Shown one piece after another: positions 1 through 8,108 of a DNA stretch of 64,000 nucleotides. The stretch covers positions 1,039,526 through 1,103,525 of the forward strand of contig NZ_CP025025.1 of assembly GCF_002874535.1 (NCBI RefSeq), read 5' to 3'. The DNA comes from Mesobacillus jeotgali. GTDB lineage: Bacteria; Bacillota; Bacilli; Bacillales; Cytobacillaceae. Under the pieces are notes generated by a model. The model saw only the letters and a program-made list of their open reading frames with translations. It was not told where the DNA came from and ran no database searches. The number at the start of each line of letters is the position of its first letter. Position 1 is the first letter of the stretch. Made by a program: the position numbers and the translations under genes.

Positions 1-729
1 TATCCAGAAGGAAATCCGGATGACCTAAAATCGCTTCGACTTTGTATTTCTGGCGGTGCTTCACTTCCAGTTGCGCTTCTTCAGAATTTTGAGCGTAAGT
101 TCAATGTAATGGTCTCAGAAGGATACGGTTTGTCGGAGGCTGCACCAGTTACATGCTTCAATCCGCTTGACCGTCCACGCAAGGCAGGTTCAATTGGAAC
201 TTCAATCGTGAATGTGGAGAACAAGGTTGTCAATGAAATGGGAGATGAAGTAGCTCCAGGAGAAGTTGGCGAATTGATCGTCCGCGGTCCGAATGTTATG
301 GCTGGCTATTATAAGATGCCGGAAGAAACAGCTGCTACAATCAAGGATGGCTGGTTATATACAGGAGATCTTGCCCGCATGGACGAAGAAGGTTATTTTT
401 ACATCGTTGACCGCAAAAAGGATTTGATTCTGGTCGGTGGATACAATGTATACCCTCGTGAAGTAGAAGAAGTGTTGTACAATCATTCAGACGTGGTTGA
501 GGTTGCCGTTCTCGGTGTACCAGATCCGAATTTCGGCGAAGCAGTAAGATGCTATGTTGTCAGCAAAAATCCTGAACTGACCGAAGAGCAGCTGCTCGAG
601 TATTGCAGCGAACACCTGGCGAAATACAAGGTGCCAAGCGCCATCGAGTTCCTCGAAGAACTTCCGAAAAACACAACCGGAAAGATTTTAAGAAGAGCGC
701 TAAAAAATCAGGTTTTACAAGGACAATAA
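1..729 (+). CDS. Long-chain acyl-CoA synthetase, C-terminal part (5' end outside window)
   Basis: The open frame runs into the left edge, so only the last 242 codons are present. It would activate a fatty acid with ATP and CoA through an acyl-adenylate. Visible ANL-family motifs are the adenine/acyl motif around GYGLSEAAP, the hinge [21 protein letters not shown], and the catalytic C-terminal lysine in [11 protein letters not shown]. The sequence and the later gene order resemble B. subtilis LcfB (YhfL), but half the protein is missing, so I leave the symbol blank. A strong terminator follows directly. The next gene is an enoyl-CoA hydratase, so the pair suggests fatty-acid degradation. Confidence 0.9.
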   Translation, partial: YPEGNPDDLKSLRLCISGGASLPVALLQNFERKFNVMVSEGYGLSEAAPVTCFNPLDRPRKAGSIGTSIVNVENKVVNEMGDEVAPGEVGELIVRGPNVMAGYYKMPEETAATIKDGWLYTGDLARMDEEGYFYIVDRKKDLILVGGYNVYPREVEEVLYNHSDVVEVAVLGVPDPNFGEAVRCYVVSKNPELTEEQLLEYCSEHLAKYKVPSAIEFLEELPKNTTGKILRRALKNQVLQGQ

Positions 730-740
730 TCCTAATGATG

Positions 741-771
741 AGAGGCAGGCCCCCGTGCCTGCCTCTTTTTT
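741..771 (+). terminator. Intrinsic terminator after acyl-CoA synthetase
   Basis: A perfect 10-bp GC-rich stem (741-750 with 757-766) closes a 6-nt loop and runs into a T-tract at 764-771. Confidence 0.9.
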
Positions 772-832
772 CGCATTGGGAAGGAATTTTGTCTTTTTTA
801 GTAGAATGTCAATGAAGAAGGAGATGATCAGT

Positions 833-1609
833 TTGGGAAACATCGATTTTCAATTAGAGGGACATACGGCAATTGTCACGCTGAATCGTCCGGACGCATT
901 AAACGCTTTTAACTATGAAACACTCGGAGAATTACAGCAAATTATTGAAAAAATCAGATCGAACCGTGAAGCCAGGGGCGTCATTTTTACCGGAGCTGGT
1001 GAAAAGGCATTCAGTGTCGGAGCTGATTTAAAGGAGCGCCGTACTCTTTCTGACGAGGACGTAAAGCGGAACATTTATAAAATCGGCGAGGTCTTCACGA
1101 TGGTTGACCAGCTTCCGCAGCCGACGATTGCCGCCATCAATGGATTTGCCTTCGGAGGAGGAATGGAGCTTGCCCTTGCCTGTGATTTCCGTGTTGCCGC
1201 TGCAGGAACACAGATGGGATTGACGGAAACAAGCCTGGCGATTATCCCGGGCGCAGGTGGCACACAGCGGCTGCCAAGATTGATCGGGCAAGCAAAAGCA
1301 CTTGAGCTGATTTTGACAGCGCGCCGGCTGAAAGCTGAGGAAGCGCTTGAATATGGACTCGTCACAGCTGTCGTCAAAAAAGAAAGCTTGCTTGATGAAT
1401 GCATAAAATTTGCTGACATGATGCTGGCGAACGGCCCAGTGGCCCTGCAGCAGGCAAAGTACGCCGTCAAGCAGGGGATGAACGCAGACTTGCAGACAGG
1501 ATTGCAAATCGAGCGCAAAGCATACGAAGTCACAATCCCGACAGAAGACCGGCTCGAAGCGCTGGCAGCCTTCAGTGAGAAACGGAAGCCAAATTTTAAA
1601 GGAAATTAA
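833..1609 (+). CDS. Enoyl-CoA hydratase/isomerase family protein
   Basis: Crotonase-fold enzyme of 258 residues, the usual family length. It is expected to hydrate enoyl-CoA in beta-oxidation or a branched-chain acid pathway. The oxyanion-hole segments AFSVGADLKER and FGGGMELALACDF are present, as are both catalytic glutamates of hydratases (MGLTE and the family position just before PGAGGTQRL). The latter segment resembles methylglutaconyl-CoA hydratases such as B. subtilis YngF. I chose the TTG start at 833 because AAGGAG at 818-823 lies 9 nt upstream; ATG codons at 806, 812 and 824 lie before or against that site. Exact substrate is not readable from sequence. Confidence 0.9.
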   Translation: MGNIDFQLEGHTAIVTLNRPDALNAFNYETLGELQQIIEKIRSNREARGVIFTGAGEKAFSVGADLKERRTLSDEDVKRNIYKIGEVFTMVDQLPQPTIAAINGFAFGGGMELALACDFRVAAAGTQMGLTETSLAIIPGAGGTQRLPRLIGQAKALELILTARRLKAEEALEYGLVTAVVKKESLLDECIKFADMMLANGPVALQQAKYAVKQGMNADLQTGLQIERKAYEVTIPTEDRLEALAAFSEKRKPNFKGN

Positions 1610-1611
1610 TT

Positions 1612-1637
1612 AAAACACGGCCGAGGCCGTGTTTTTT
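1612..1637 (+). terminator. Intrinsic terminator after enoyl-CoA hydratase
   Basis: Stem 1612-1621 with 1626-1635 around a 4-nt loop, followed by a run of T. Confidence 0.9.
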
Positions 1638-1659
1638 TGTTGATTTCAAGTTTTTTGTG

Positions 1660-1800
1660 GCAAAGCTCTAAGTTGAGGGATCGAAACTGTTGCAAAGCTT
1701 AATGATATCGACAGCTCTTTTCGGATATATCAGCGGATTTTTGAATATATCGACCACATTTTGTGATATTTCAGCGGATTTTTAAATATATCGACCAACC
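1660..1800. repeat. Intergenic array A, 41-42 bp period
   Basis: This fills most of the 343-bp gap before azlC. The phrase ATATCGAC recurs at 1705, 1747 and 1788 (spacings 42 and 41), and CAGCGGATTTTT at 1731 and 1772. GATATAT and ATATATC form short inverted repeats within units. An 8-base GCAAAGCT also occurs at 1660 and 1692. No coding content is convincing. See the finding on helically phased arrays. Confidence 0.75.
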
Positions 1801-1865
1801 TGCTTCATTAGAAGCCTGCCATTCCAAATTTTCATCCAACTAATTATTTCGATAAAAGAAATACT

Positions 1866-1893
1866 TTTCCAAGGTGCTGGAAGTATGTATAAT
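1866..1893 (+). promoter_or_regulatory. Candidate SigA promoter for azlCD
   Basis: A perfect TATAAT at 1888-1893 lies 60 bp before the azlC start. The -35 is weak (TTTCCA at 1866-1871, 16-bp spacer). Confidence 0.5.
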
Positions 1894-1952
1894 ATATTTT
1901 AATTGATTAAAGGAATTTGATTTTTACATAGTGATAGAAAGGCGGGAAGCGA

Positions 1953-2678
1953 ATGGAAAGCACTTTGGTTGTTAAGCCGGCAACAGATTTTAAAAGAGGG
2001 ATTCAATCGGGCATCAGTATTGCGATAGGCTATATGCCGGTTGCGCTTACCTTTGGCCTGATTGCCAAGACAACTGGACTTGCACTAAGTGAGACCATCA
2101 TGATGAGCATGCTGGTGTTTGCGGGAGCTGCACAATATATTTCATTAAGCCTCCTCGCCCAGGGTATCGGGATCTTTGAGGTCATTCTCACCACCTTTAT
2201 CGTGAATATCCGCCATTTTCTCATGTCTGCGTCTTTGAATGAAAAAGCAGAAGAGGATACCGTGGGAGCGAGAATGGGCTATTCTTTCGGGATTACGGAT
2301 GAGACATTTTCAGTCGCTGCGACACGCGAGGGTACAATAAATGCCCGCTATATGTTCGGGTTGAATCTTACTGCATACTCAAGTTGGGTCGTTTTTTCGG
2401 GGTTAGGCTTCATCATTGGGGCAGGATTGCCGCAGACCCTTCAGGAAAGTATGTCAGTAGCATTATATGCCATGTTTGTGGGATTACTAGTCCCTTCGAT
2501 GAAAGGCAATGTAAAGGTTGTATACCTTGCCTTACTCGCAGCAGCGTTCAATTCGATTTTTACAATGGCTGAACTGATGTCCACAGGATGGGCCATCGTG
2601 CTGGCAACACTGCTATCAGCGATTCTCGTAGAGGCAGTAGAAACATTCAAGAAGGGCAGGGGAGAAACAGATGAGTAA
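1953..2678 (+). CDS. azlC: AzlC family branched-chain amino acid exporter, large subunit
   Basis: Integral membrane protein of 241 residues, the large subunit of the two-component AzlCD exporter that pumps out branched-chain amino acids or their analogues. The start of the conserved domain (KRGIQSGISIAIGYMPVALTFGLIA), the FAGAAQYISLSLLAQG segment and the INIRHFLMSASL-type motif (here VNIRHFLMSASL) are diagnostic. The start at 1953 follows a GAAAGGCGGGAA ribosome site. The 3' end overlaps azlD by 8 bp, so the two are translationally coupled. No Lrp-like azlB regulator lies next to it, unlike in B. subtilis. Confidence 0.93.
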   Translation: MESTLVVKPATDFKRGIQSGISIAIGYMPVALTFGLIAKTTGLALSETIMMSMLVFAGAAQYISLSLLAQGIGIFEVILTTFIVNIRHFLMSASLNEKAEEDTVGARMGYSFGITDETFSVAATREGTINARYMFGLNLTAYSSWVVFSGLGFIIGAGLPQTLQESMSVALYAMFVGLLVPSMKGNVKVVYLALLAAAFNSIFTMAELMSTGWAIVLATLLSAILVEAVETFKKGRGETDE

Positions 2679-2976
2679 AGAAATTGTCATCATGATCATT
2701 GGTATGGCCATCGTAACCTACATACCGAGGATGCTTCCATTTGTGATGTTCCGCGGAAAAGAACTGCCGCCATTCCTGCAAGGTGTTCTGAAAAATGTTC
2801 CTTATGCCACTCTCGGCGCGCTGATCTTCCCGGCAATCCTGTTTATCCAGGAAGATATATGGTATGGGCTCATTGGGGCTGCCGCAGCATTCATCGTTGC
2901 CTTTATGGGAGCGAACGTCATTGTTGTCGTAATTGGCTCCATCTCCGTTTTGACTTTATATTCCTATTTTTTCTAG
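2671..2976 (+). CDS. azlD: AzlD domain protein, small subunit of amino acid exporter
   Basis: A 101-residue hydrophobic protein with about four membrane segments, the small partner of AzlC. The IPRMLPFVMFRGKELPPFLQG region near residues 19-40 is typical of the family. Its start lies inside the azlC end and its stop codon forms part of the terminator stem, so nothing else can be in this operon. Function as exporter subunit is from family knowledge; the substrate range is not readable here. Confidence 0.92.
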   Translation: MSKEIVIMIIGMAIVTYIPRMLPFVMFRGKELPPFLQGVLKNVPYATLGALIFPAILFIQEDIWYGLIGAAAAFIVAFMGANVIVVVIGSISVLTLYSYFF

Positions 2977-3004
2977 ACCTACGTCCATGCGGGTCTATTT
3001 TTTT
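2974..3004 (+). terminator. Intrinsic terminator of azlCD
   Basis: Stem 2974-2980 with 2991-2997, then seven T. The azlD stop codon is the first three bases of the stem. Confidence 0.8.
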
Positions 3005-3164
3005 TGATCAGTTAGCGGATTGACAGCTATAACAAGTCCTAACTACAAGCAAGCGGCCAGTTTCTAAAAATGAATGAAATATTGACAAGCTGAAAGAATA
3101 CATTATAATTAACTTTATTAATTCCGACTAAACTAATAAGCTTTATGAGAATAGGGTGGTTAAA

Positions 3165-3953
3165 TTGTTTATTGAAATCAGCAATGTACACAAACAATAC
3201 GCGGACAAAAATAATCACCAGGTTGATATTCTAAAAGATATTAATCTCGAAGTGAATAAAGGTGAATTTGTATCAATTCTCGGTCCATCTGGCTGCGGTA
3301 AATCGACACTTCTCTCGATCGTGGCAGGACTGACTCCGGCAAGTAGCGGTGAAGTTATTGTCTCCGGCAAAAAAATAGATAAACCGGGAAAGGACAGGGG
3401 AATGGTATTCCAGCAGGCAGCACTGTTTCCGTGGCTGAACGTTCTCGAGAATGTTCTGTTTCCGCTTAAACAGGAAATGCCGAAGAAACAGGCTGAAGCC
3501 GAAGCGATGAAACAATTGCAAAAGGTTCAGCTTAGCAAATACCTATCCCACTATCCTCACGAGCTATCAGGAGGAATGCAGCAGCGGGTGGCGATTGCGA
3601 GGGCACTTGCGATGAACCCGGAAATCCTTTTGATGGATGAACCCTTCGGCGCACTTGACGAACAAACGCGCTCACGACTACATGAGCAGCTGGAGACGAT
3701 CTGGTCAGAAACACAGAAAACGATCCTGTTCGTCACCCACAGTATCTCTGAATCCATTAAACTATCAGACCGGATCATTGTAATGGGAACGAAGCCAGGA
3801 GTGATTCTTAAGGATATTAAAGTGGATATTCCAAGGCCCCGCCATGATCATAAAAAAGAGATGGTGGAACTTGAAGAATATATTATGAGTTATCTGAAGA
3901 AGGAGATCGACAAAGTCATCAGGGAGGAGCTTGCAGATGAATCCACACATTAA
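3165..3953 (+). CDS. ABC transporter ATPase, nitrate/sulfonate/taurine type
   Basis: A 262-residue ATPase of the SsuB/TauB/NrtD class that energises uptake through the permease encoded next. Walker A GPSGCGKST, the ABC signature LSGGMQQR, Walker B ILLMDEPFGALD and the switch histidine in FVTHSISES are all present. I prefer the TTG start at 3165 because AGGGTGGT at 3153-3160 is a good ribosome site for it; the upstream in-frame GTG at 3156 sits inside that site. The end overlaps the permease start by 17 bp. The substrate could be an aliphatic sulfonate, taurine, nitrate or a pyrimidine precursor; no desulfonation monooxygenase gene lies beside it to decide. Confidence 0.88.
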   Translation: MFIEISNVHKQYADKNNHQVDILKDINLEVNKGEFVSILGPSGCGKSTLLSIVAGLTPASSGEVIVSGKKIDKPGKDRGMVFQQAALFPWLNVLENVLFPLKQEMPKKQAEAEAMKQLQKVQLSKYLSHYPHELSGGMQQRVAIARALAMNPEILLMDEPFGALDEQTRSRLHEQLETIWSETQKTILFVTHSISESIKLSDRIIVMGTKPGVILKDIKVDIPRPRHDHKKEMVELEEYIMSYLKKEIDKVIREELADESTH

Positions 3954-4692
3954 GAGAATCATATTTTTCGCAGCAGTGATTGCATTCTGGTACGCAGGAA
4001 GCAAGCTGGAATGGTGGATGCCAATCATCCTTCCCTCACCTGAAAAAGTCCTGGAGGCACTGATCACAGGCTTCGAGGACAAAACATTGATCTACGACCT
4101 GATTGCAAGCTTCAAACGGCTCGCCATTGGTCTTGGCCTTTCCCTTGTAATTGGAACAGGACTTGGCGTCTTGCTTGCTAAGTCAAAAACGGCGGATGAA
4201 ACACTTGGAACTGTCGTCCTCGCGTTTCAAAGTGTACCGAGCATTGTTTGGCTCCCGCTTGCAATCATGTGGTTCGGTATGAATGAGAAAGCTGTTATTT
4301 TCGTGGTGGTTCTCGGAGGAACATTTGTGATGACACTTAATATCAGAGTGGGCATTAAAAATGTTTCACCATTATTTATAAAAGCTGCAAAAACGATGGG
4401 AGTGACCGGCTGGAATTTATATAAAAGAGTGATTTTTCCGGCAGCGATCCCTTACGTGGTAACAGGGTCAAGATTGGCATGGGCATTTGCCTGGAGGGCG
4501 CTGATGGCTGGGGAACTTTTAAGCACAGGGCCTGGACTTGGGTATACGCTTCGCTACGCCTCGGATTTCGGCAACATGGGGCTCGTCATTGGCGTCATGA
4601 TCATAATTGGTGTCATTGGAACAATCGTAGATCAGCTTATCTTCCAGCGCATCGAAAAATCGGTGCTCAATCGCTGGGGACTTGATTCATAA
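3937..4692 (+). CDS. ABC transporter permease, nitrate/sulfonate/taurine type
   Basis: A 251-residue inner-membrane permease (SsuC/TauC class) with about six membrane segments and the EAA-type coupling loop around KAAKTMGVTGWNLYKRVIFPAAIP. ATG 3937 was chosen because GGGAGG at 3922-3927 is 9 nt upstream; the TTG at 3931 is too close. It overlaps the ATPase gene, so expression is coupled. The binding protein follows after a 178-bp gap that repeats the 12-mer TTATGAGAATAG also seen before the ATPase gene. Confidence 0.88.
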   Translation: MNPHIKRIIFFAAVIAFWYAGSKLEWWMPIILPSPEKVLEALITGFEDKTLIYDLIASFKRLAIGLGLSLVIGTGLGVLLAKSKTADETLGTVVLAFQSVPSIVWLPLAIMWFGMNEKAVIFVVVLGGTFVMTLNIRVGIKNVSPLFIKAAKTMGVTGWNLYKRVIFPAAIPYVVTGSRLAWAFAWRALMAGELLSTGPGLGYTLRYASDFGNMGLVIGVMIIIGVIGTIVDQLIFQRIEKSVLNRWGLDS

Positions 4693-4870
4693 AGGTTCTT
4701 TTCTCAAACTTTGTAGCTATTGACTACACAATAAGACTGAATTACCTAATTTTCTTCAAAAAATTAACGATTATGAGAATAGAGCTTGCAAACTTGGTAC
4801 CGACATACAAAATGGCTTTTAACAACAATCTTTACGAAAACAGACTTCATAAAAATAAGGAGGAATAGAT

Positions 4871-5869
4871 ATGAAAAAAGCAATATTACTTTTAACATTC
4901 TTGTTTACGGCCGCGATGGTACTCGCTGGTTGCGGTTCAAGCAATTCAACGTCAACATCAGCAGGCAAGGAAAAAATCGTCATCGGTTACTTCCCGAACA
5001 TCAACCACGTACCTGCGATGGTGGCAAAAAATAAGGGATTTTTTGAGCAGCAGCTTGGCGATGGAACAACAATCGAGTATAAGACTTTTGCAGAAGGCGG
5101 CTCATTCATGACTGCACTGAAAACGGGTGAAATCGATGCAGGCCTAGTTGGACCGGGTCCGGCGATGAACAATTACTCAACAGGCGCAGACGTGAAAATC
5201 ATTGCTGGTGCATCAACTGGCGGCACAGTTGTTTTGGCAAGAAAAGGTGTCGAGATTAATTCAGTCGAAGACTTCGCTGGCAAGACATTCATCACTCCAG
5301 GAGTTGGCTGCACACACGACGTTCAATATGAAACGTACCTTGAAGAACAGGGAATCACATCACAGCGAATCGGCGGAACAATGAAACACCTTACTGGCCA
5401 GCCGGCACAATACGCCGCAATGCTTAAGGCAGGCAAGGTCGACATCGTTGTAGCACCTGAACCATGGGCAGCGGTAATTGAAAAAGAAACAGGAGCTGAA
5501 GTCGTCATCGGCTGGGATGAAGTATCCTTCGGCGAAACGCTTCCTGCATCCGTAATGGTCACTTCCGGAAAAATGATCGAGGAAAAGCCAGAAACTGTCC
5601 AAAAGATTATTGACGCACACAAAGATGCTGTGAAATTCATTAATGAAAACCCAGCTGAAGCACAGGAAATTACGATTAAAGACATTAAAGAAACAACAGG
5701 GCAAGAGCTTGAAAAAGATGTAGTCGAGCTGGCATGGGAACGAATTGGCTTTACACATGAAGTCGATGCACAGGCAATCCAGGACTTCTCGGATTCATCT
5801 TACGCATTGAAGTTCCTTAAGGATAAGCCAGACTTCAAAACACTGATTGACGATAGTTTTCTAAATTAA
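4871..5869 (+). CDS. ABC transporter substrate-binding lipoprotein (SsuA/TauA-like)
   Basis: A 332-residue extracytoplasmic binding protein with a lipoprotein signal: basic start, hydrophobic core and lipobox LAGC with Cys21 as lipid anchor. The mature part begins with the NMT1/SsuA-like core IVIGYFPNINHVPAMVAKNKGFF and contains GEIDAGLVGPGPAMN and KVDIVVAPEPWAAVI, typical of type-II periplasmic binding folds of the NitT/TauT group. AAGGAGGAATAG gives a strong ribosome site. It has its own leader region after the permease gene, allowing higher expression than the membrane parts. The ligand is unknown. Confidence 0.88.
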   Translation: MKKAILLLTFLFTAAMVLAGCGSSNSTSTSAGKEKIVIGYFPNINHVPAMVAKNKGFFEQQLGDGTTIEYKTFAEGGSFMTALKTGEIDAGLVGPGPAMNNYSTGADVKIIAGASTGGTVVLARKGVEINSVEDFAGKTFITPGVGCTHDVQYETYLEEQGITSQRIGGTMKHLTGQPAQYAAMLKAGKVDIVVAPEPWAAVIEKETGAEVVIGWDEVSFGETLPASVMVTSGKMIEEKPETVQKIIDAHKDAVKFINENPAEAQEITIKDIKETTGQELEKDVVELAWERIGFTHEVDAQAIQDFSDSSYALKFLKDKPDFKTLIDDSFLN

Positions 5870-5879
5870 AGATAATGGG

Positions 5880-5911
5880 TACCAGGAGTTAGTTTTCCTG
5901 GTATCTTTTTT
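5880..5911 (+). terminator. Intrinsic terminator of the ABC operon
   Basis: Stem 5880-5887 with 5896-5903, loop of 8 nt, T-tract at 5906-5911. Confidence 0.85.
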
Positions 5912-5946
5912 GTTGTAGATAGTAAATAGTGGTGATGATACTCAGA

Positions 5947-6104
5947 TTACACAATAAGAAGCATAATGTCCCCTTAGCAGCGCCTAAAGCCAGTTAAAGG
6001 TCACATAAAAGGGTATAATGTGCCCTTAGCAGCGCCGAAACTTAGTTAAAGGTCACATAAAAAGGTTTAATGTGCCCATAGGGTAAGCGAAATACAAATA
6101 AAGG
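5947..6104. repeat. Intergenic array B, three 52-54 bp units
   Basis: Three tandem units at 5947-6000 (54 bp), 6001-6052 (52 bp) and 6053-6104 (52 bp) fill half of the 345-bp gap before yhfN. Each unit ends in TAAAGG. Most contain TCACAT...ATGTG(C)CC, a short inverted repeat that could form a hairpin. The third unit has diverged in its second half. No unique spacers exist between units. Confidence 0.85.
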
Positions 6105-6214
6105 TTACATGGTCGTGCTTAGCATTTTCCCCTTCCCTCAATAACTTGTTCTATTTTTGGGACAAAGGATTAAAATAGTTATAGACATGGTTGTACGTAA
6201 AAGGGGGAGAAGCT

Positions 6215-7501
6215 ATGGCGAGAAAGATGGGTTTTTATGGTGTGATCGCCTATGTGCTCTATGGTTTCGCGGTTTACTGGTATTTATTTTACTTTGCAGA
6301 TAGTAATCTTCCATTTGAGTTCGAAGGTTCGAGGGCGGACCCGGCAACATTTTTGAACGGAAGGGAATTAATGCTGAGCGAGGAATACTCAAAAGTTAGA
6401 AACTTATTGTTCTTCTTGTCGACACCTTTTGAATGGCTTTTTTACTTTTTGATTTTGCTCCTGGGACTTTCAAAAGCTTTTAAGAAATGGGGAGAAGAGA
6501 CGGCGAAGAATAAGTATGGCCAAACAGCGATTTATTTGATTTGGCTCTCATTTTTTGCTTATATCGCGACCTTCCCTCTAAGTTACATCAGTTATACGCT
6601 ATCTAAGACTTATAATATATCCACACAGTCATTTGCCTCGTGGATGAAGGATGAATTGATTGATTTCTGGATCAATTATGCGATGATGTTCGTCATTGTC
6701 GTTGTCCTTTACTGGCTGATGAACAAGTTTAAAAGGTTCTGGTGGCTGTTTGCATGGCTGCTTTCTGTACCGTTCACATTGTTTATCATGTTCTTGCAGC
6801 CGGTTGTGATTGACCCGCTGTACAATGATTTTTCTCCTTTGAAAAATAAAGAGCTGGAGTCAAAAATCCTTGATATTGCGGGGCAGGCTAAAATCCCAGC
6901 TGATCATGTATTTGAAGTGGATATGGCTGAAAAGACAAACGCTCTTAATGCCTATGTTACGGGAATTGGCTCCAATTCGAGGATTGTGCTCTGGGATACG
7001 ACTCTGAACAGGTTGAATGATGACCAAATCCTGTTCATCATGGCCCATGAAATGGCTCATTATGTTGAGAAGCATTTATATATCGGGATTGCCGGCTACC
7101 TGTTCCTTTCCTTGTTCGGTCTTTACTTTGTCTCAAGACTGATGAACTGGGCGATCAAGCGATGGGGCAAGGAATTCAAGTTGCAGCACCCTGGTGACTT
7201 GAGGTCGCTTCCGTTGTTCCTGATGTTCCTTTCGATGATCATGTTTGCCGCAAGCCCGGTTTCCAATCTTGTGTCACGCTACCAGGAAACAAGGGCTGAC
7301 CGGTACGCTATTGAGATGACTGAAAATACCGATGCGGCGATTTCTGCTTTCCAGGAATTGACCAAGGCCGGACTAAGCCAGGTAAATCCACCATGGTTGG
7401 TGAAAATTTTCCGTTATGGACATCCGACGATGCTGGAACGAATTTCACGACTCGAAGATTATGAAGTTGAAAAGAGGAATGAACAGGAAGATGAATATTA
7501 A
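6215..7501 (+). CDS. yhfN: M48 family membrane metalloprotease (Ste24-like, YhfN)
   Basis: A 428-residue CAAX-prenyl-protease-like enzyme of the cytoplasmic membrane. The zinc site is visible as HEMAH (His278, Glu279, His282) with the third ligand Glu358 in ETRADRYAIEM, preceded by several membrane helices in the first 200 residues. B. subtilis YhfN has nearly the same length and lies in the matching neighbourhood, so I use that symbol. The start at 6215 follows AAGGGGGAG by 7 nt; the in-frame TTG at 6191 has no ribosome site. Bacterial Ste24 homologues are thought to act in membrane-protein quality control; a prenylated substrate is not expected here. Confidence 0.9.
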   Translation: MARKMGFYGVIAYVLYGFAVYWYLFYFADSNLPFEFEGSRADPATFLNGRELMLSEEYSKVRNLLFFLSTPFEWLFYFLILLLGLSKAFKKWGEETAKNKYGQTAIYLIWLSFFAYIATFPLSYISYTLSKTYNISTQSFASWMKDELIDFWINYAMMFVIVVVLYWLMNKFKRFWWLFAWLLSVPFTLFIMFLQPVVIDPLYNDFSPLKNKELESKILDIAGQAKIPADHVFEVDMAEKTNALNAYVTGIGSNSRIVLWDTTLNRLNDDQILFIMAHEMAHYVEKHLYIGIAGYLFLSLFGLYFVSRLMNWAIKRWGKEFKLQHPGDLRSLPLFLMFLSMIMFAASPVSNLVSRYQETRADRYAIEMTENTDAAISAFQELTKAGLSQVNPPWLVKIFRYGHPTMLERISRLEDYEVEKRNEQEDEY

Positions 7502-7506
7502 GCAGG

Positions 7507-7541
7507 AAAAGCCCTCAGCAATGAGGGCTTTTCTTTTTTTT
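7507..7541 (+). terminator. Intrinsic terminator of yhfN
   Basis: An 11-bp stem (7507-7517 with 7522-7532), 4-nt loop, then a T-rich run to 7541. Confidence 0.9.
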
Positions 7542-7652
7542 CTGCTCACGATTTGCACTTAGTTGCTATAACATTTGTCCCATACAAACTCGCCTTCTGG
7601 TAAAAATCATTTGAAATCAAATCGAAAGCTGTCTTTATTTCGAAATAATAAA

Positions 7653-7674
7653 ATATCCCCTATATAGGGGATAT
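7653..7674 (-). terminator. Palindromic terminator downstream of yhzC
   Basis: A perfect ATATCCCC...GGGGATAT palindrome just past the yhzC stop, followed on the minus strand by TTTTATTATTT. Confidence 0.7.
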
Positions 7675-7681
7675 CACTCAT

Positions 7682-7918
7682 CTAAGTGCCGAATTGTTTG
7701 TTGAGATCCTTCAGTTCCTCCGTCAAAGTTAAAAATAGAATTTTATCGCGGTCATCGATCGCTTTATCAATTTTTGACATCAGTTTTTCTTTTTTAGTAT
7801 TCAGCTGTATTTCAGAAATAAGCATGTCAACATACAGGTCCAGAACAAAAGATTCCTTGGCTTTAATGCGTTTCATCACACTGGCCTTCATGACTTCAGA
7901 ATACGATTTTTCTTTCAC
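7682..7918 (-). CDS. yhzC: IDEAL domain protein (YhzC-like), divergent from comK
   Basis: A small protein of 78 residues. The C-terminal half has the IDEAL-domain pattern (ISEIQL...MSKIDKAIDDRDKILFLTLTEEL), a helical motif found in Firmicute proteins such as YpiB. I chose GTG 7918, which has GAGGTG six nt upstream, over the GTG at 7927 that is part of that ribosome site. B. subtilis also has an IDEAL protein (YhzC) directly next to comK. In that family the domain is suspected to bind regulatory or proteolytic partners. Whether it touches ComK control is only suggested by position. Confidence 0.8.
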   Translation of the reverse strand: MKEKSYSEVMKASVMKRIKAKESFVLDLYVDMLISEIQLNTKKEKLMSKIDKAIDDRDKILFLTLTEELKDLNKQFGT

Positions 7919-7995
7919 TGACCTCACCTCTTAGACCTTTTTTATATTATATGGATTATCGAAAAGATAATCAACTAAATTTTTATAATTTTTAG

Positions 7996-8040
7996 AAAAT
8001 TTATATTGTGACATTAATTGTGGCTAAAAATAGAACTTTT
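7996..8040 (+). promoter_or_regulatory. Possible ComK AT-box pair upstream of comK
   Basis: ComK binds two AT-boxes of the form AAAA-N5-TTTT. Imperfect matches lie at 7996-8008 (AAAA, 5 bp, ATTG) and 8027-8039 (AAAA, 5 bp, CTTT). The gap between them is 18 bp, one of the accepted K-box spacings. The second half of each box is degenerate, so this is tentative. Confidence 0.35.
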
Positions 8041-8069
8041 TCTGTAAGTAAAGAAAATTTCAACACTTA

Positions 8070-8078
8070 TGGTAAAAT
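8070..8078 (+). promoter_or_regulatory. Extended -10 of the comK promoter
   Basis: TGG-TAAAAT at 8070-8078 lies 31 bp before the comK start and has no good -35. That is expected for a promoter needing an activator. Confidence 0.45.
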
Positions 8079-8108
8079 AGGGTATAAGGTATTTTAGGAG
8101 GTGAAGGA

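Noticed and set aside
1028-1533. Two long minus-strand frames inside the enoyl-CoA hydratase gene
   Set aside because: They are shadow frames of a well-supported conserved gene and have no start signals.
3104-3140. CymR-type sulfur operator before the ABC ATPase gene
   Set aside because: ATTCC and GACTAAA pieces are present, but the full consensus as I recall it matches poorly.
4786-5034. 82-codon frame overlapping the start of the ABC binding-protein gene
   Set aside because: It is out of frame with the lipoprotein gene, which has a strong ribosome site and signal peptide.
7686-7934. 82-codon plus-strand frame opposite yhzC
   Set aside because: It mirrors the IDEAL-domain gene, which has the better start, ribosome site and domain match.
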